Position numbers and translations under genes: made by a program
The notes under the pieces: model-generated
The model's database searches: none
What the model was told of the DNA's origin: nothing
Seen by the model: only the letters and a program-made list of their open reading frames with translations
Shown here: positions 45,141-56,275 of the stretch, in pieces
How the letters are laid out: each line of letters starts with the position of its first letter
Position numbering within the stretch: the stretch's first letter is position 1
NCBI GenBank assembly: GCA_023091665.1
Contig: JALJCQ010000008.1
Span: 930,001 to 994,000 of the forward strand
Source of the DNA: Pythium myriotylum
Lineage: Eukaryota; Oomycota; Peronosporomycetes; Pythiales; Pythiaceae
Reading direction: 5' to 3'
Length of the DNA stretch: 64,000 bases

Positions 45141-48100
45141 CTAGTGCTGGAATAGGACGACGATAACTGATACGTTGTCCGAAGATCCGGAACGGATTGC
45201 GAGATCTGCCAGTGAGTGACTTACTTGACTTGTCGAATACCCCTCGTTAAGCTTTTCGTTCACGTGCTTAACAGCCTCTTGACTAGTGATTGTGTCCCAT
45301 AGGCCATCACACGCAAGAACGAGAAATCTGACTTCGGGAGTGATCTCAATTTCCTACAGAAACCATGAAGTGCGTAAGGTCAAGACAATGCTGCCTCGTT
45401 GAAGCGCCAAGACATTTACCTTAAACTCCGGGTCGCAAACGACAAGATCGCCATGGAATTTGCGATCATGACCTTCGGGGAAGCCCCAAAACTCGTAGTC
45501 AGTCAGGGCTTTGCCTTTATAGTCCATATCTCCAATTGCTCGCGACACAGCCAGCTCTCCGTTAACCCTGTAGACACTGATCCAACGAACTACACGCTCC
45601 GCCTTTTGTTGAATCCATGGATCGCTCAGGTCCATAGAGTGGAGCTTTGACATCTGCAACTCTCGTTCTTCTTTGACCCATCCACCCAGACTTTCAATAC
45701 GTTCACGTTCATCTGGTCTGCCGGGTGTTTGTTCCTCAATCACGTCGAGTGCGACACCATTGATGCTTACGACGGCACGACTGTCTCCCACATTTGCAGT
45801 GAGTAGCTTGTTTCCTCGGATAAGCACAACAGCAGCAGTGCTACCATCGCCTAGCATCTGCAGTAGAACAAGATCTGAGCATGAACGATGTCTCCTCTTC
45901 CTGACAAAAACAAACCTCAGCTGTAGCTGTTTCGAGAAATTCCTCGTCAATGCGCTTAAAACAGTCCACGAAAGCCTGCCGCGCGTTCGTCATGAATGCT
46001 TCGTGCTCGCAAAGGTAGTTCAAAAGCTTCTCGTTCAAATACTTTGCAGCCTGAGCATTCATCCAACAATGAGAAAAAATCCATCAAGCGTCAAGTAGGT
46101 AGTACACTTACTCGGATACCGCAGTGCCCATCGAAAAGTGCGTATAAAGAATGCTTCGAATACTCATCGGAGGGTAAGCGAGTGCTCAAGTCTGGGACAC
46201 AGCAGCACACATCTTCAAGATTCTTCCGCACGCCTTTTAAAGAAGTTACTCCGTGCGATTCTCCGCCCGCTGTGTAGCTAACATTGTCGTCAAAGAAAAC
46301 TGTTTCACCCTCGCTTGTGCAAACTGCGTAACTGTCGCGTGAGATTCTCGCGAGTGCTCCAAAGGATGATCCGGACGAAGGCGGGCTAGGTCGCGGCGGA
46401 GATGCAGCATCCACAAGTGGAGGAGTTGTCGCCACGGCGTTTTGTCGGTCGCGAAGAAATCGAGGAATATACTTCCCTGTCGTGACAGGCGGAGAAAACG
46501 TAGGCCGCAGCAGAGGCGAATCGCCTGAGACTGGTGGAGAAGAATTGAGAAGGCGTTGCGCGTCCTCAGCAACACGTGCAGAGGCCGACATGGAAACAGA
46601 AGGCTCCTCTTCTTCTTCGTCCTCTTTTCCTTCAATCAGGGGACCACTATCCCCTCCATACAGGTCAGATCCTTCATCCCCGATGGATTCGAATGGGGGA
46701 TCGAACGCGAACATTGCTACTGGACTGCGTGGACCGTAATGTGAGAAACTGAGTGGGCTGCTCGCACGACGAGGACTAGCGCGCATATTGTCGCTTGTAG
46801 AGTCGTCGGAGAAGTTACCCGAGTCAACGAATCCGTACTGGAAATGATGTGACGGAAAATCAGCAGACATTCGGCCAAAGTCGATGTGTTCTTGGTAGTC
46901 CAGTGAAACACTGCGACTGACTTTCGAGAAGCTCTATGATACGAACAAAACATCATTATACCACCAAGGAAGATTGAAAAACTCGCGGCAACTTACTCTT
47001 CTCGTGGTTGTGGGATTCAGTCTATTAAATCGGTGGTCAGCTTTCGTACGCAGCAGCATCGAGATAATGTTTGCTATTGACTTCTGGAAGTTGAACAGCC
47101 AGTCGTGCATCTACGTGAACATACAGACGTCGACAAACTCGCCCGCGATACCCTTAAATCATCACCTCTGCACTTACGCATTCTTTCGTGTCGGCGCGCA
47201 AGACATACTTTCGTTCTGGAATCCGGATCTGGAAAGCTCCAACACCGAAGTCCTTCTGCAAAAAACAGGGTTGATAAGCGAGGACCACCTCCCAATGAAG
47301 TAGTCATACGTACCGCAGTAGTCACAGAGTGCACATTATCTAATTGGATTGATCCGCAGCAAGTACGATCCGTTGGTTTTGTTTCTATCGCGTCGTGCTC
47401 GGAACGATAGTAGAAGAGCACACTTTCTTGCATCACAAACCACCGTCGCTTCCAGGAATCGGGGTTCTTTTTGCTTTGCTTTTCCAAATAGCCGGACATT
47501 TGAGCCATCCTGCAGGGTATCAGCTAATTTAGAGATGATCCCAACACGCCAGTCCCAACAGCGCGTACTCAAACGTGTAGTGGGTGAGGTCTCTTGGGCC
47601 GGCGTAGCTCGTAGAGTACATTTGCATCTCAGCTTCCTCATCGTCTGAAGACGTTGGAGAGTTTCGGCTTTGGAGGAAGAAATCTCGTCGTGTAAACCGA
47701 GAACGACCCGGGGCAAAGGAAGCGCTTGCAACTGCAGGGATGCTGATCCCACCTCCGCCTATGTCGAGTGGAGGGGTCGTCGACCGTCCACTTCCTTCCT
47801 CGTCTTCGTCGGAGTCCAGTAGTAGACCTCCGCTCCCACTGAAGCCGTTGGATCCACCCGCTGGGTGACTCAGGTTGAGCGCATTCTCAGACTGGCTGCG
47901 GAGTCGGCTGTTGCCTCTCGTAGCGGCGTAGCGAGCGCGCGCAATCTCGGCTGGTGGCCGAGCCAGATGAGCTCCAGGGGTGGCCGCGGCGACGGTGGAT
48001 GCGTCTCCCCCGTGGGGAGGGACGTCGCGCCGACCGATCATCGTCGAGATAGTTTCCGTCGTCTCTGGTGTTGCTCGCAGAGATGTGGCTTTGCCAAGTT

Positions 48101-48206
48101 CACAAAGACAAGGCTCACGCGGGGGTGAAGCGCAACCTTCGCGACACCTTCGCTTTGCAAACACGGTGATTGGTGGAAACTCGGGAGTCCCAAGAGTGCC
48201 TTGCAT
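45141..48206 (-). CDS. PH-domain-containing PP2C protein phosphatase
   Basis: Eight exons: 48206-47569, 47509-47314, 47255-47178, 47110-46997, 46933-46112, 46050-45916, 45857-45420 and 45353-45141; seven introns of 58-67 nt; 877 aa. The frame extends upstream of 48206 only through a GTG. A disordered Ser-rich leader (~1-210) precedes a PH domain (~215-345; SGYLEKQSKKNPDSWKRRWF ... VLRADTKECMHDWLFNFQKS). After an acidic linker comes the PP2C catalytic domain: GVRKNLEDV, LYALFDGHCGIR, DGSTAAVV, LLTANVGDSRAV, LAVSRAIGDMD, FLVLACDGLWD and SDNVSVIVVLF. It removes Ser/Thr phosphates using two metal ions; the PH domain should tether it to phosphoinositide membranes. The usual FDGHGG reads FDGHCG here. 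The stop at 45141-45143 lies 124 bases from the converging NBP35 gene. Confidence 0.93.
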
Positions 48207-48337
48207 CTTCAAGTTCGTTGTGGATCTTGATCGGGAACCTGCGTCTGTCACACGAACTGGTGAGGGTAATGGAAGGGTCCAATGGCTACGTTAACATTTA
48301 TGACGCACACTTGTCACACATAATCCTAAACCAGTGG

Positions 48338-49948
48338 TCAGTCACGCGCATTGAGCAAGTCGCGGATCGACGTATCGCTAAGGTATTTGCGAACTGCTAC
48401 AAGTGCTTCCAACTGGACCGATCGTAAGAATTCGGCTTTCAGCTTGTCGAGACGATCGAGACTCGCACGCACATTGGGTAGGCTCTCGTCGATCTCTTCT
48501 TCTTCAGACATGCGAGGGTTAATGAGCCGAGCGAAGTGAAACATCTTGCAGTTGCTCAACTTCTTCAGCACACGCATGTCATCACTATGTAATTTCTTTG
48601 CGATGAAACCGCGGATACTCTGGCCATGGCGGAGGCGGATAACACCACACTCGATGAGTCTTAGCAACTCCATCGTGTATCTTTCTTCTTCAACTTTCCA
48701 TCGCCCCTTCCGAAGCGGGCACATAAGAGAGTAGATGCTATTTGACTCGAACCCAACAGTAAGGAATGTTGCAACCCAGTCGATCTCGTTGTTGCGGTTG
48801 CGAACAAGACTCTTGGCCTTGAGAAATTCCTTGGATTTAAGAAGCAACTTCGTGATGGACTCTCGCTTGCTTGGGCTGCGCTCCTCGACAAGATCAGCGG
48901 CGGCTTCAATTACGGAGTCAGCCTCTTTGCTTTCAGAGTATCTCCGAGCAGGAGAAAGTTCGTCACAAAAATTAGAGCTGGGAGGTGGAGAGCTAAGTGC
49001 TCCAAGTGAGGATTTGCTATGCTGGGCGTCGGAAGAGCAAAAATCGTTATTTCTGATCTGGTATGCTCTTGCCTCGTCTTCATAGTCGTTGACCCGCGAC
49101 GATCCGGACAGTGAACCATTGAGTCGCCGCACCCCATCACTGTAGTGTGAGGTAGGTCGTTCTTGCGAACTAATGTGGCGCTCATCGTACAGCGTTTCAG
49201 ACACAGGAGGGGACTCTACATGCCGTCGAGGGCGCTGGGGATTCGCTTGCGAAAGAGCAATAAGGGCTTGGCTGTCGTGAAGTTGGAAACTACGATGGCT
49301 GGTGCTTGGAACATCGTGAGGGGGTGACAAACCACCTTCTTCGACAGAAAATCGGCCTACTTTCGACGGCTGCGACAGTCCTAACGCTTGAGGAGACAGC
49401 TCACGAGCACGTTTGCGTGAGGTGAGTCGATCTTGACTGTCGAAACTCTCCGGGTCCGATGGGCTCCGCTTGAGCAAAGAAGAGAGTCGAGGGAGCGTCG
49501 AAGGCAACTCAAACTGCCGTTGGGTCATATCACACCCCATTGTGCTGTAAACAGACGTCGGAGGAACACTTGTCTGGAGACGAGTGACGTCTCCACGAAC
49601 CGAGCCAATGGAGGCAAGCGCGTTGCCGCGGTGAACCGACTCTTCGTGCTCTTGGTCAATCCATGCGCGTTGTCGAACTGGTTGCTTGTCAATAAACCCG
49701 CTGGTCCACTTGCGTTCGTCTTCCACATGCCGATCGAGAGTTCCCGTCGGTCGGGTGCGAACGCGACTCTCGTAGCCGGGAGAGAAGGCCTCTGGTTCCT
49801 GACGACGCGACGTCGTCGGTCGTCCAAATGGGGCGGGGAGCACACTGTGTCCTCCGATCGGAGGGGACACGGTTGAGTAGGGACGCATGTACCGCTCGCG
49901 GTAGGAGGCCGCGGCGGCTGGCGCGTAGAACCGGCCAGTGTTGGGCAT
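48338..49948 (-). CDS. Unknown protein with conserved-looking C-terminal domain
   Basis: Single exon, 536 aa from ATG 49948; the frame opens at a GTG further up. Residues 1-360 are disordered, Ser/Pro/Arg-rich. The C-terminal ~150 residues look folded: RWKVEEERYTMELLRLIECG, LRHGQSIRGFIAKKLHSDDM, RVLKKLSNCKMFHFARLIN. Such a W-x-V-E-E-E-x-Y start with R-G-F/Y-I-A-K-K-L and R-x-x-K-K-L recurs in stramenopile proteins thought to be nuclear, a recollection I could not check. Basic and lacking membrane segments, so nuclear or cytosolic. Function unknown. Confidence 0.65.
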   Translation of the reverse strand: MPNTGRFYAPAAAASYRERYMRPYSTVSPPIGGHSVLPAPFGRPTTSRRQEPEAFSPGYESRVRTRPTGTLDRHVEDERKWTSGFIDKQPVRQRAWIDQEHEESVHRGNALASIGSVRGDVTRLQTSVPPTSVYSTMGCDMTQRQFELPSTLPRLSSLLKRSPSDPESFDSQDRLTSRKRARELSPQALGLSQPSKVGRFSVEEGGLSPPHDVPSTSHRSFQLHDSQALIALSQANPQRPRRHVESPPVSETLYDERHISSQERPTSHYSDGVRRLNGSLSGSSRVNDYEDEARAYQIRNNDFCSSDAQHSKSSLGALSSPPPSSNFCDELSPARRYSESKEADSVIEAAADLVEERSPSKRESITKLLLKSKEFLKAKSLVRNRNNEIDWVATFLTVGFESNSIYSLMCPLRKGRWKVEEERYTMELLRLIECGVIRLRHGQSIRGFIAKKLHSDDMRVLKKLSNCKMFHFARLINPRMSEEEEIDESLPNVRASLDRLDKLKAEFLRSVQLEALVAVRKYLSDTSIRDLLNARD

Positions 49949-50751
49949 CGCGGAAGGGTGGTCCCTGTCGCTCGGACTGGTCACTGACGGGCGGGACGAA
50001 ATCTCGAAATGAAAGAAAGTGTGGGAGCCCCGAGTTTTGCGTGGTGGGAGGAGAACACCAGCGATTGGTCAAAACTACGGTCGTCATGTTTCAAAGGGCA
50101 AGGGGTGACGGGCCTCAAGCAGTTTCGTGCTGGGAATTGTGAGATCGAGCAGGAGGAAAAAAGATCATCATCGCGAGAGGGGGTGGATGCGATCCACACT
50201 TGGGTTTCGTATCGCCTTCGCTAAATCTGGAAGAATAGGCAAGCCTCCCGAAACCGAAATGCTGGCGATCGGAGCCTGCTTGGCAGCCGTACCACCTGAG
50301 CACCGTGAGACTCGACTTGAGCAGAGGCCGAGCGCGGTAGTCAGATTTTCGCATCCGCCCTTCGGTGCCGTAGCGAAGTCGAGTCCTGCGCTTCGTGGTC
50401 GCCATCATTCGCAAAAGTTCCGAACTGGAGCTCTCAGACACGGCTCGTGCTTCGGGACTCGGGACCCGGTAGGTACCGAAAGGTGTCGTTTTGGTCAACC
50501 CTTTCCTCTTCATCGCAGCAACACCAGCTTCCAGGTTGTGTTCCGCTCACACTCTTCTGGCGCCATGAGCGTTTCGCGCCCATCCCACCCATCCCTTCAT
50601 CACTTTATTGGAACAAAGACATGCATTGTTCGTCCAGCAGAGTTCAGATTTCGCAGGTCAAGTCTTGGCAAGTCTGTCTCATGCTAACTCGGATGGAGGA
50701 AGAATATGCCCTTGTGCAGGTCAGGTCAGAACAGAGGCTTCGCCCGATGCG
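49949..50751. other. Unresolved region, overlapping open frames
   Basis: About 800 bases without a firm gene. On the minus strand 50115-50513 is open (133 codons; a basic stretch TTKRRTRLRYGTEGRMRKS) and on the plus strand 50127-50687 is open. Neither has recognisable domains. The pyrimidine-rich TTTCTTTCATTTCGAG on the minus strand at about 50000-50015 may be the initiator of the gene starting at 49948. Confidence 0.3.
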
Positions 50752-51154
50752 TTACAGGTCTTCCGTTTTGGGCGCGAGCAGCTCATCCAAGGCCAGAAAC
50801 GCCTGGACTGGTCGTGCGTGTTCTGCGGAACTCTTCAACTTCCGTCTCGTCGGACTTGGAAGCTCGTCCGTCTCCACGTTGTGTTATGATGATGCCGAGA
50901 CGGGCCTGGCGCTCTAGCAAAGATATTTGTGGTAGACATTCGGCTGCTCGTGCAAAAACAAACATGAGTCTTCGAGAGACATCGCGAAGCTGCTTTCGTC
51001 GAGTGGTGATCTGGCCCATCGCCAGCATAGACTTCACCACACAAGTTGTCTCAAAGAAGCCTCCACTTCGGCGTGACGACCTTTCCCATACCTACATACA
51101 GCTGGAGCTTTCAACCAACCACTGTACTTCTCTGTGGCGAACTAATTTTCTCAT
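50752..51154 (-). CDS. Tentative small three-exon gene, 83 aa
   Basis: Proposed exons: 51154-51096, 51010-50938 and 50871-50752. One reading frame on the minus strand looks coding over its last 40 codons (KSSAEHARPVQAFLALDELL ... PKTEDL, then stop) and again upstream (SPLDESSFAMSLEDSCLFLH), but two in-frame stops separate these parts. A phase-0 intron of 66 nt (GT...AG, both sites weak) would remove them. A first exon, MRKLVRHREVQWLVESSS..., with an 85-nt intron keeps frame. The gene sits 118 bases downstream of the DNA polymerase gene on the same strand. No family recognised. A plus-strand frame over the same bases is the rival. Confidence 0.35.
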
Positions 51155-51272
51155 GACTCCGTGATAGGGACGGAGCAGTTGGAACGGAGAAGAAAAAGGA
51201 CGGGCCCAAATTGCTTGTTTTATGCAGTTTCGTCTCACACGCTTACGTTGCACATCGACAACGTTGAGCTCG

Positions 51273-54200
51273 TCACCATTCGACCGACTGGAAGCGCTCC
51301 AGTGCCGTTTGAGATTCACCGAGATCCTTCTGCACCTTGATTCGCTTGTAGAAGATCGGACAGTCGCGACTCGTGCACAGAACGTCTTGGTGAAGACTAC
51401 CTTGGCAGTTCTGGCACTGAGTCCACAACCGTGCAAATAACTGCTCCAATTCATTCACGGTCTCCAGTTGCTTGGTGTACACCTGTGCCTCGTTCTCTAA
51501 GCAGCTCTTACAGAGAGCACCAGAGCCATTTAGCGGGGCTTTGCAACCAAGGCACTTCAGTTTTTTCACAGCAAAATTCATCATGCCTCCACTGTTTTGC
51601 TTGGCCCCAGGCTTGGATCGTTTGCGAGTGTGCTCACCATTAAGCAGGTCAGATTTCACTTTGCTCATCCCAATAATGGGCTCAAAAATACGCTCCAAAG
51701 GATTCTGCAGCTGCTGCTTCAGGTAGTAGTCGCAGTCAATCGGAACATTGTTCTCGAGAGCGTACACAGGGTCTTCGGCTTTCTCGTACAACGGCGTTGC
51801 CTTCCCTTTGTCGACAATAACGTAAGCAATTCGCTCACCAAGGGCAGGGGCGGAGCCAGCATCTCTCTTGCGCATACGTTCAGCCAACTCGGTGTGTGCT
51901 TGTTTCACCTTGTAGTCGTCTTGGTCAACAGTCTTCTTGAGGCCTTTCGTGATCACTAGCAATGAAATGTCGATACGATTCTGAAGTAATTCGGAAATGA
52001 TGTTCTTCGTGTAGTTGATGGCACCTGGCACATCCCGATCAATTAGAATCTTGCGGAGAATTGATTCTACCATGCGCCGCACGAGAAGACAGTTATCACG
52101 ACGAACAGTTTCCAGACCCTTCGAATCCAGCTTGTCATACTTCTCGGGCTTGGTCCACAGAAGCCCAGCATAGCGCTTCTTGTTCATGAGCAAATACGGA
52201 AAGTACACCTTCTCGAACTCGAGCTTGATGGGTCGAGGAAAAATGTCTGAAACCCGCTTTGCAGCATCTTCTGCTAATGGCATGGCCTCCTCAACAGTGT
52301 CAACACCAAACTTGACCATGACAGAGTCCGTATCACCATATACGACCTGTGCATTCGCCTTATAGCCATTGGCGATAGTATAGATGCGCTCGACCTCCTC
52401 ACGGGTCTGGAAAAGCAACTGGCGTCCATATGCAGTCACACTTGACGCAATCGGAATGCAAGGGAGTTGACCCACATTCGCCCCTGTAAAACCATATACC
52501 GAGTTTGCACTAACCTTGAGAGCTAACTGGCGACCATTCTGAACTGCTTTCTCCATCGGATCCGTTGCAGCATTCATGTCCTTCTTTGCTTGCTTACGTG
52601 CTGAGAGCAACTCCTCGAGAATGAGCGGAAGAATCCCTTTCTTCTTCGATCCTGTTACAAACACGTCACCCGATGGGGACTTCGTGTAATCGGTCGCAGA
52701 GAGCCTTCCGACATCACTTGGGGCAACGAGGGTCGAATAGCAAAGGTTGTACGCTTGCATGATTGACGGATACAAAGACGCGAAGTCCAACGTTGCAATT
52801 GGCACAGTATAGTATGCCTTCATTGGTTCGATGACGGTCGCACCTTCATAACCCGCGTCACCATTGTCACCGGATCGCGGCAGTGTAGGCACAACTAGAG
52901 AAGCATTGAGGCACTTCCGCAAGAGCATCGAATAAACCTTAATCTGTTGGCCACGTTCGATCAGAAAATCAATTGGGACACCAGTGACCCTAGCCATCTC
53001 GATATAATTGACCAAGAAAGACAATTTCTCGAGCAATCGGAGAGGAAGGTAGGCATCCTTCAAACAGTAGACAGCAAGACGATGGCGGTCGTCATCTGAA
53101 CCCCGCTGCAAGTCCGAGATTATTCCGTGGGGGACGTCTTCTTTTTGCTGTCCGAGAAAAGCAGAACTCACTGCATTGAGTGAATATGAGCTCAGCTGGT
53201 AGCTGCGTCGCATGATTGGGAGGAGATCAAACATGCATCGCCCGTGTATCGTAGTCTTCACACTCTCGCTTTTTCCATACTGCGCCGAGCTAAAAGTTTT
53301 TTTCTCCATAAAAGCCCCTCTGGTCAAACATGAGGAACAAGCATTCAGTAATGCCTCAACACGCACATACACCTAATAACGTACGTGTGCGCGAGACGCC
53401 CAAGAAATCCGTGTCGAGATAGTTTGAGAGCTTTGCCACGATTCAAGATGTACGGCATATCGAAATTGTCGATATTGTATCCTGTGATGATGTCCGGATC
53501 CACTTCTTGAACAAATTGTGCCCATTTCTCGAGCAAATCGCCCTCGTATTCGAACTCAAGCACATGAGCACCCACAATTGGCTTACAAGTATTCAACACG
53601 AACACGTTTCGAACAAGTGGTCCATCTTCGCCTTGTACTTGCAGTACATTTGCAATTTGAATGACTGGATCCTATTGAAAATCATATCGCTACGTGTTAG
53701 CCAGAACAGCAGGTAGTTGTCTCTATGTTTCACTTACTTTTTCGGCCTCTGGGAATTGTCCTCTTCGACCCATACACTCGATATCGAAACTTAAGATTCT
53801 GAAGGGAGCGAGTTTTCCCCACTTTCCCGTCGGTGGGTGACTAATGACGTTGTTGTAGACAATGTCGATCTCGATTTGGCAGAGGGATTTCTTGCTGCCT
53901 GGACCACGCACTGCGTAAGCTGCGGCGGGAGCCTCCAGCCAGTTGCAACCGCTGATCTCCTGATCAATCATGAATCTCAGGATGAAAGGCACATTACTTT
54001 CGTAAGTCTGATACGAGCGGAAGTCGATGCCTGTGACATTGAGACTACATGATTAGGCCACATTGAAAAAGAGTAACGAAGCTGCCACAACTGACCGGGT
54101 AAGGCGAGACCTCCCTCAAGCAGCGAGCGGAGCTTCGGTACATAAGATGGCATGCTCAAATAGATCTTCCAGAGCTTGATCGGTCGATCAAACTGATACC

Positions 54201-54789
54201 CGTAGATGGACATTTTATCAGTGATAAGTTGCACCCCAACTACTCGAGTTGCCTCAGCTCCTTCACGATCGCGTTGTGAGAGGGCGGAGTCTAGCGCCAT
54301 TCGCACATCTCCGCAACGGTTCTCGTCGAAGTTTTCCGGGCATGCAGCATAAAAGTACGGCAGAAACCCGTGGACGTGCATCATGACGCTGTTCCCTCCT
54401 TCTGTCACGCCATAGAGGCGGATAATAGCAGCGTTCTGGGTGGAATGCGAGCCATTCGCGACTAGTCCAGGGACGGGTTCACCTGCCTTTGGATTTCGCG
54501 CAAGCGGGGCGCCGTCATACATGTCGATATCAATCCACTGAAAGGCAAGCGCATCGCTCGCGGGGTCGATCTTCGGTGCTGCCTTCCGCGGCCATGCTGT
54601 CGCGGTGGTTGAGATCGGTGCCATGTTGACGAGTTCATCAGCAAACGTCGTCTGGGCCTCTGCCCGGAAGCGGTGGTCGTCCAGCCTCGCGCGCTTGGCT
54701 CCCTCGGCTGCTTCGTGCTGCATCGCCATGAGCTCTGCATCGTCCATTGCGTCGAGCTCAGGCGCGTCGTCGCGCTTCGTACCCGCCAT
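51273..54789 (-). CDS. POLD1: DNA polymerase delta catalytic subunit
   Basis: Four exons: 54789-54096, 54030-53738, 53671-53385 and 53319-51273; introns of 65, 66 and 65 nt; 1,106 aa, against 1,107 in human. Start at ATG 54789, in good context. The 3'-5' exonuclease motifs are ILSFDIECMGRRG (Exo I, ~313) and TGYNIDNFDMPYI (Exo II). Polymerase motifs are LDFASLYPSIMQAYNLCYS (region II), KVSANSVYGFTGA (III) and VVYGDTDSVMVKFG (region I, ~753). The C-terminal CysA (CLGC ... CKSC) and CysB (CQNC ... CTSRDC) modules bind zinc and, in other eukaryotes, an Fe-S cluster needed to hold the accessory subunits. It replicates the lagging strand. No key residue missing. Confidence 0.97.
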
Positions 54790-54934
54790 CGTGAGAGCTG
54801 TTGGCGCGAAATTCCCACTAGCGCCAAATGGCGGCAAAGGTCTTTTTGGTGGTGAGAGAAACAGAACAGGGTAATACTCATTAAGTACGACATGGAATTT
54901 CGGCCAACCAACATCGGATATATGAGGATCATGG

Positions 54935-56275
54935 CTACAAGAGTGTCACTGCCGCCATCGCTGCGGCAAGACTTGACGCGCTTACCACGGGATTGTTGAC
55001 GATGTTCTTGAGCGATTTGACCACACCCAATCCGAGTATAGCGACCATGAAAACGAAGAGATGCTTGAGGAGATCTGCGGTGTACAATGCAGTGGCTCGC
55101 ACTTTGCCCTTGTACGCTGGGTGCTGAGCTCGGATGATCGCCTGTCCATAAAAAAAGAGCTTGAGGGCCTGCCAGTGAATAAAAAGCTGTGCCTGCCACG
55201 CCATGATCGCCATCGCACAGATGACGAGCAAGTCATGGGCCGCAGCCCTGAATCTTCCATGCAACTTCTCAATCACTTGAACTTTCGCGGCGTGGGAGGA
55301 CAGATTAAGAGTTGCTGTGAAGAGCTTACGGCGAGCTGCCATCGTCGACTCGAACTCACTGTTATCCTGCTGGTCTTGAGCATAGAGCTCTAACAACACT
55401 CGTAATTCTGCTGATGGATGTTTCAAAAGCGTTCCGGGGTGGTTGAGGCGGATTCTATATTCACAGTTGTCGGTCTTGAAGAATGGCGAAACGTGCATTT
55501 CCTTCATAAAGCGGACGTCGATTAGACCTTCAACTCCATCATCATCAACAGTGGTGGGATTGCTTGTTCGTAAGACATAACACTTTTTCTCAAGCCATGG
55601 CGTGTTGGTGACTTCGAGGACGATGTACAGGCACCTAGTAGGGTCTTGGCTCGACATGCAGTAGTAAATCGAGATCGGGTTGAAGCAATAGCCCATGCAA
55701 CGGATTGTAGTGAGCAGAAAAACAGTGCTGATTTTTGTTTCCAGTAGGTGCGCGTCTTCTCCGCACTCCTCTTCAATCAGCTGCAGCACACATGACTTAA
55801 GAGTATTCTTCGGATCGCCAAAATGGTCTGACCGATGAAAGGCGAGCAAGTTGTGTTTGTCCACTGACAGGTATGGGCGCTTCGTGAAGAGTTCTCCGGA
55901 AGGAAACGTGTCCAAGTCTAGCAGTATCATGACGGTCTCGTATCTAAACGAGTTCTTGAATCCATCGTGACGAGCATGGAAGACAGATCCTGTCAGAATT
56001 TCGCTTGTGAGCTGGGGGAGACACTTAGTCTCCATCGCCTTCACGTCCACAGGAGTGCTGAGGTCGGATGCGCACTGGAGAGTCGTGGTCAATGATACGA
56101 CTGCGCGCACGGAGGAATATTGCCACGTGAGTATCTGATCGGCTGACCTCGATCGCCAACACCTGGGCGCCAACCTTGTTGGGTCATAATCAATGAGGTA
56201 TCCTGCACTCGAATGGAGCCAATCAAAATGTCGGGGTGATGAGCTGACCGTTCTCTGTGCTTCTTCGAGATTCAT
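54935..56275 (-). CDS. DUF1365-family protein
   Basis: Single exon, 446 aa from ATG 56275. The DUF1365 core spans ~90-330: SVFHARHDGFKNSFRYETVM, then GYCFNPISIYYCMS, VLEVTNTPWLEKKCYVL and FMKEMHVSPFFKTDNCEYRI. Such genes in bacteria and plants often sit with cyclopropane fatty-acid synthase or flavin amine oxidase genes, which suggests lipid modification, though no such partner is here. The last ~110 residues hold one or two hydrophobic segments (DLLVICAMAIMAWQAQLFIH; HLFVFMVAILGLGVV), so it is probably membrane-bound. The first ~85 residues lack likeness to the family; ATG 56036 (METKCLPQ) is an alternative start. Confidence 0.8.
   Translation of the reverse strand: MNLEEAQRTVSSSPRHFDWLHSSAGYLIDYDPTRLAPRCWRSRSADQILTWQYSSVRAVVSLTTTLQCASDLSTPVDVKAMETKCLPQLTSEILTGSVFHARHDGFKNSFRYETVMILLDLDTFPSGELFTKRPYLSVDKHNLLAFHRSDHFGDPKNTLKSCVLQLIEEECGEDAHLLETKISTVFLLTTIRCMGYCFNPISIYYCMSSQDPTRCLYIVLEVTNTPWLEKKCYVLRTSNPTTVDDDGVEGLIDVRFMKEMHVSPFFKTDNCEYRIRLNHPGTLLKHPSAELRVLLELYAQDQQDNSEFESTMAARRKLFTATLNLSSHAAKVQVIEKLHGRFRAAAHDLLVICAMAIMAWQAQLFIHWQALKLFFYGQAIIRAQHPAYKGKVRATALYTADLLKHLFVFMVAILGLGVVKSLKNIVNNPVVSASSLAAAMAAVTLL

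Noticed and set aside
45141..45225. A 19-nt intron in the last PP2C exon (GTAAGTCACTCACTGGCAG)
   Set aside because: Too short to splice, and reading through gives the normal PP2C ending with SDNVSVIVV.
50608..50889. 94-codon plus-strand frame between 50.6 and 50.9 kb
   Set aside because: Looks partly coding, but it is antisense to the better minus-strand reading and ends without a recognisable domain; kept as the rival model.
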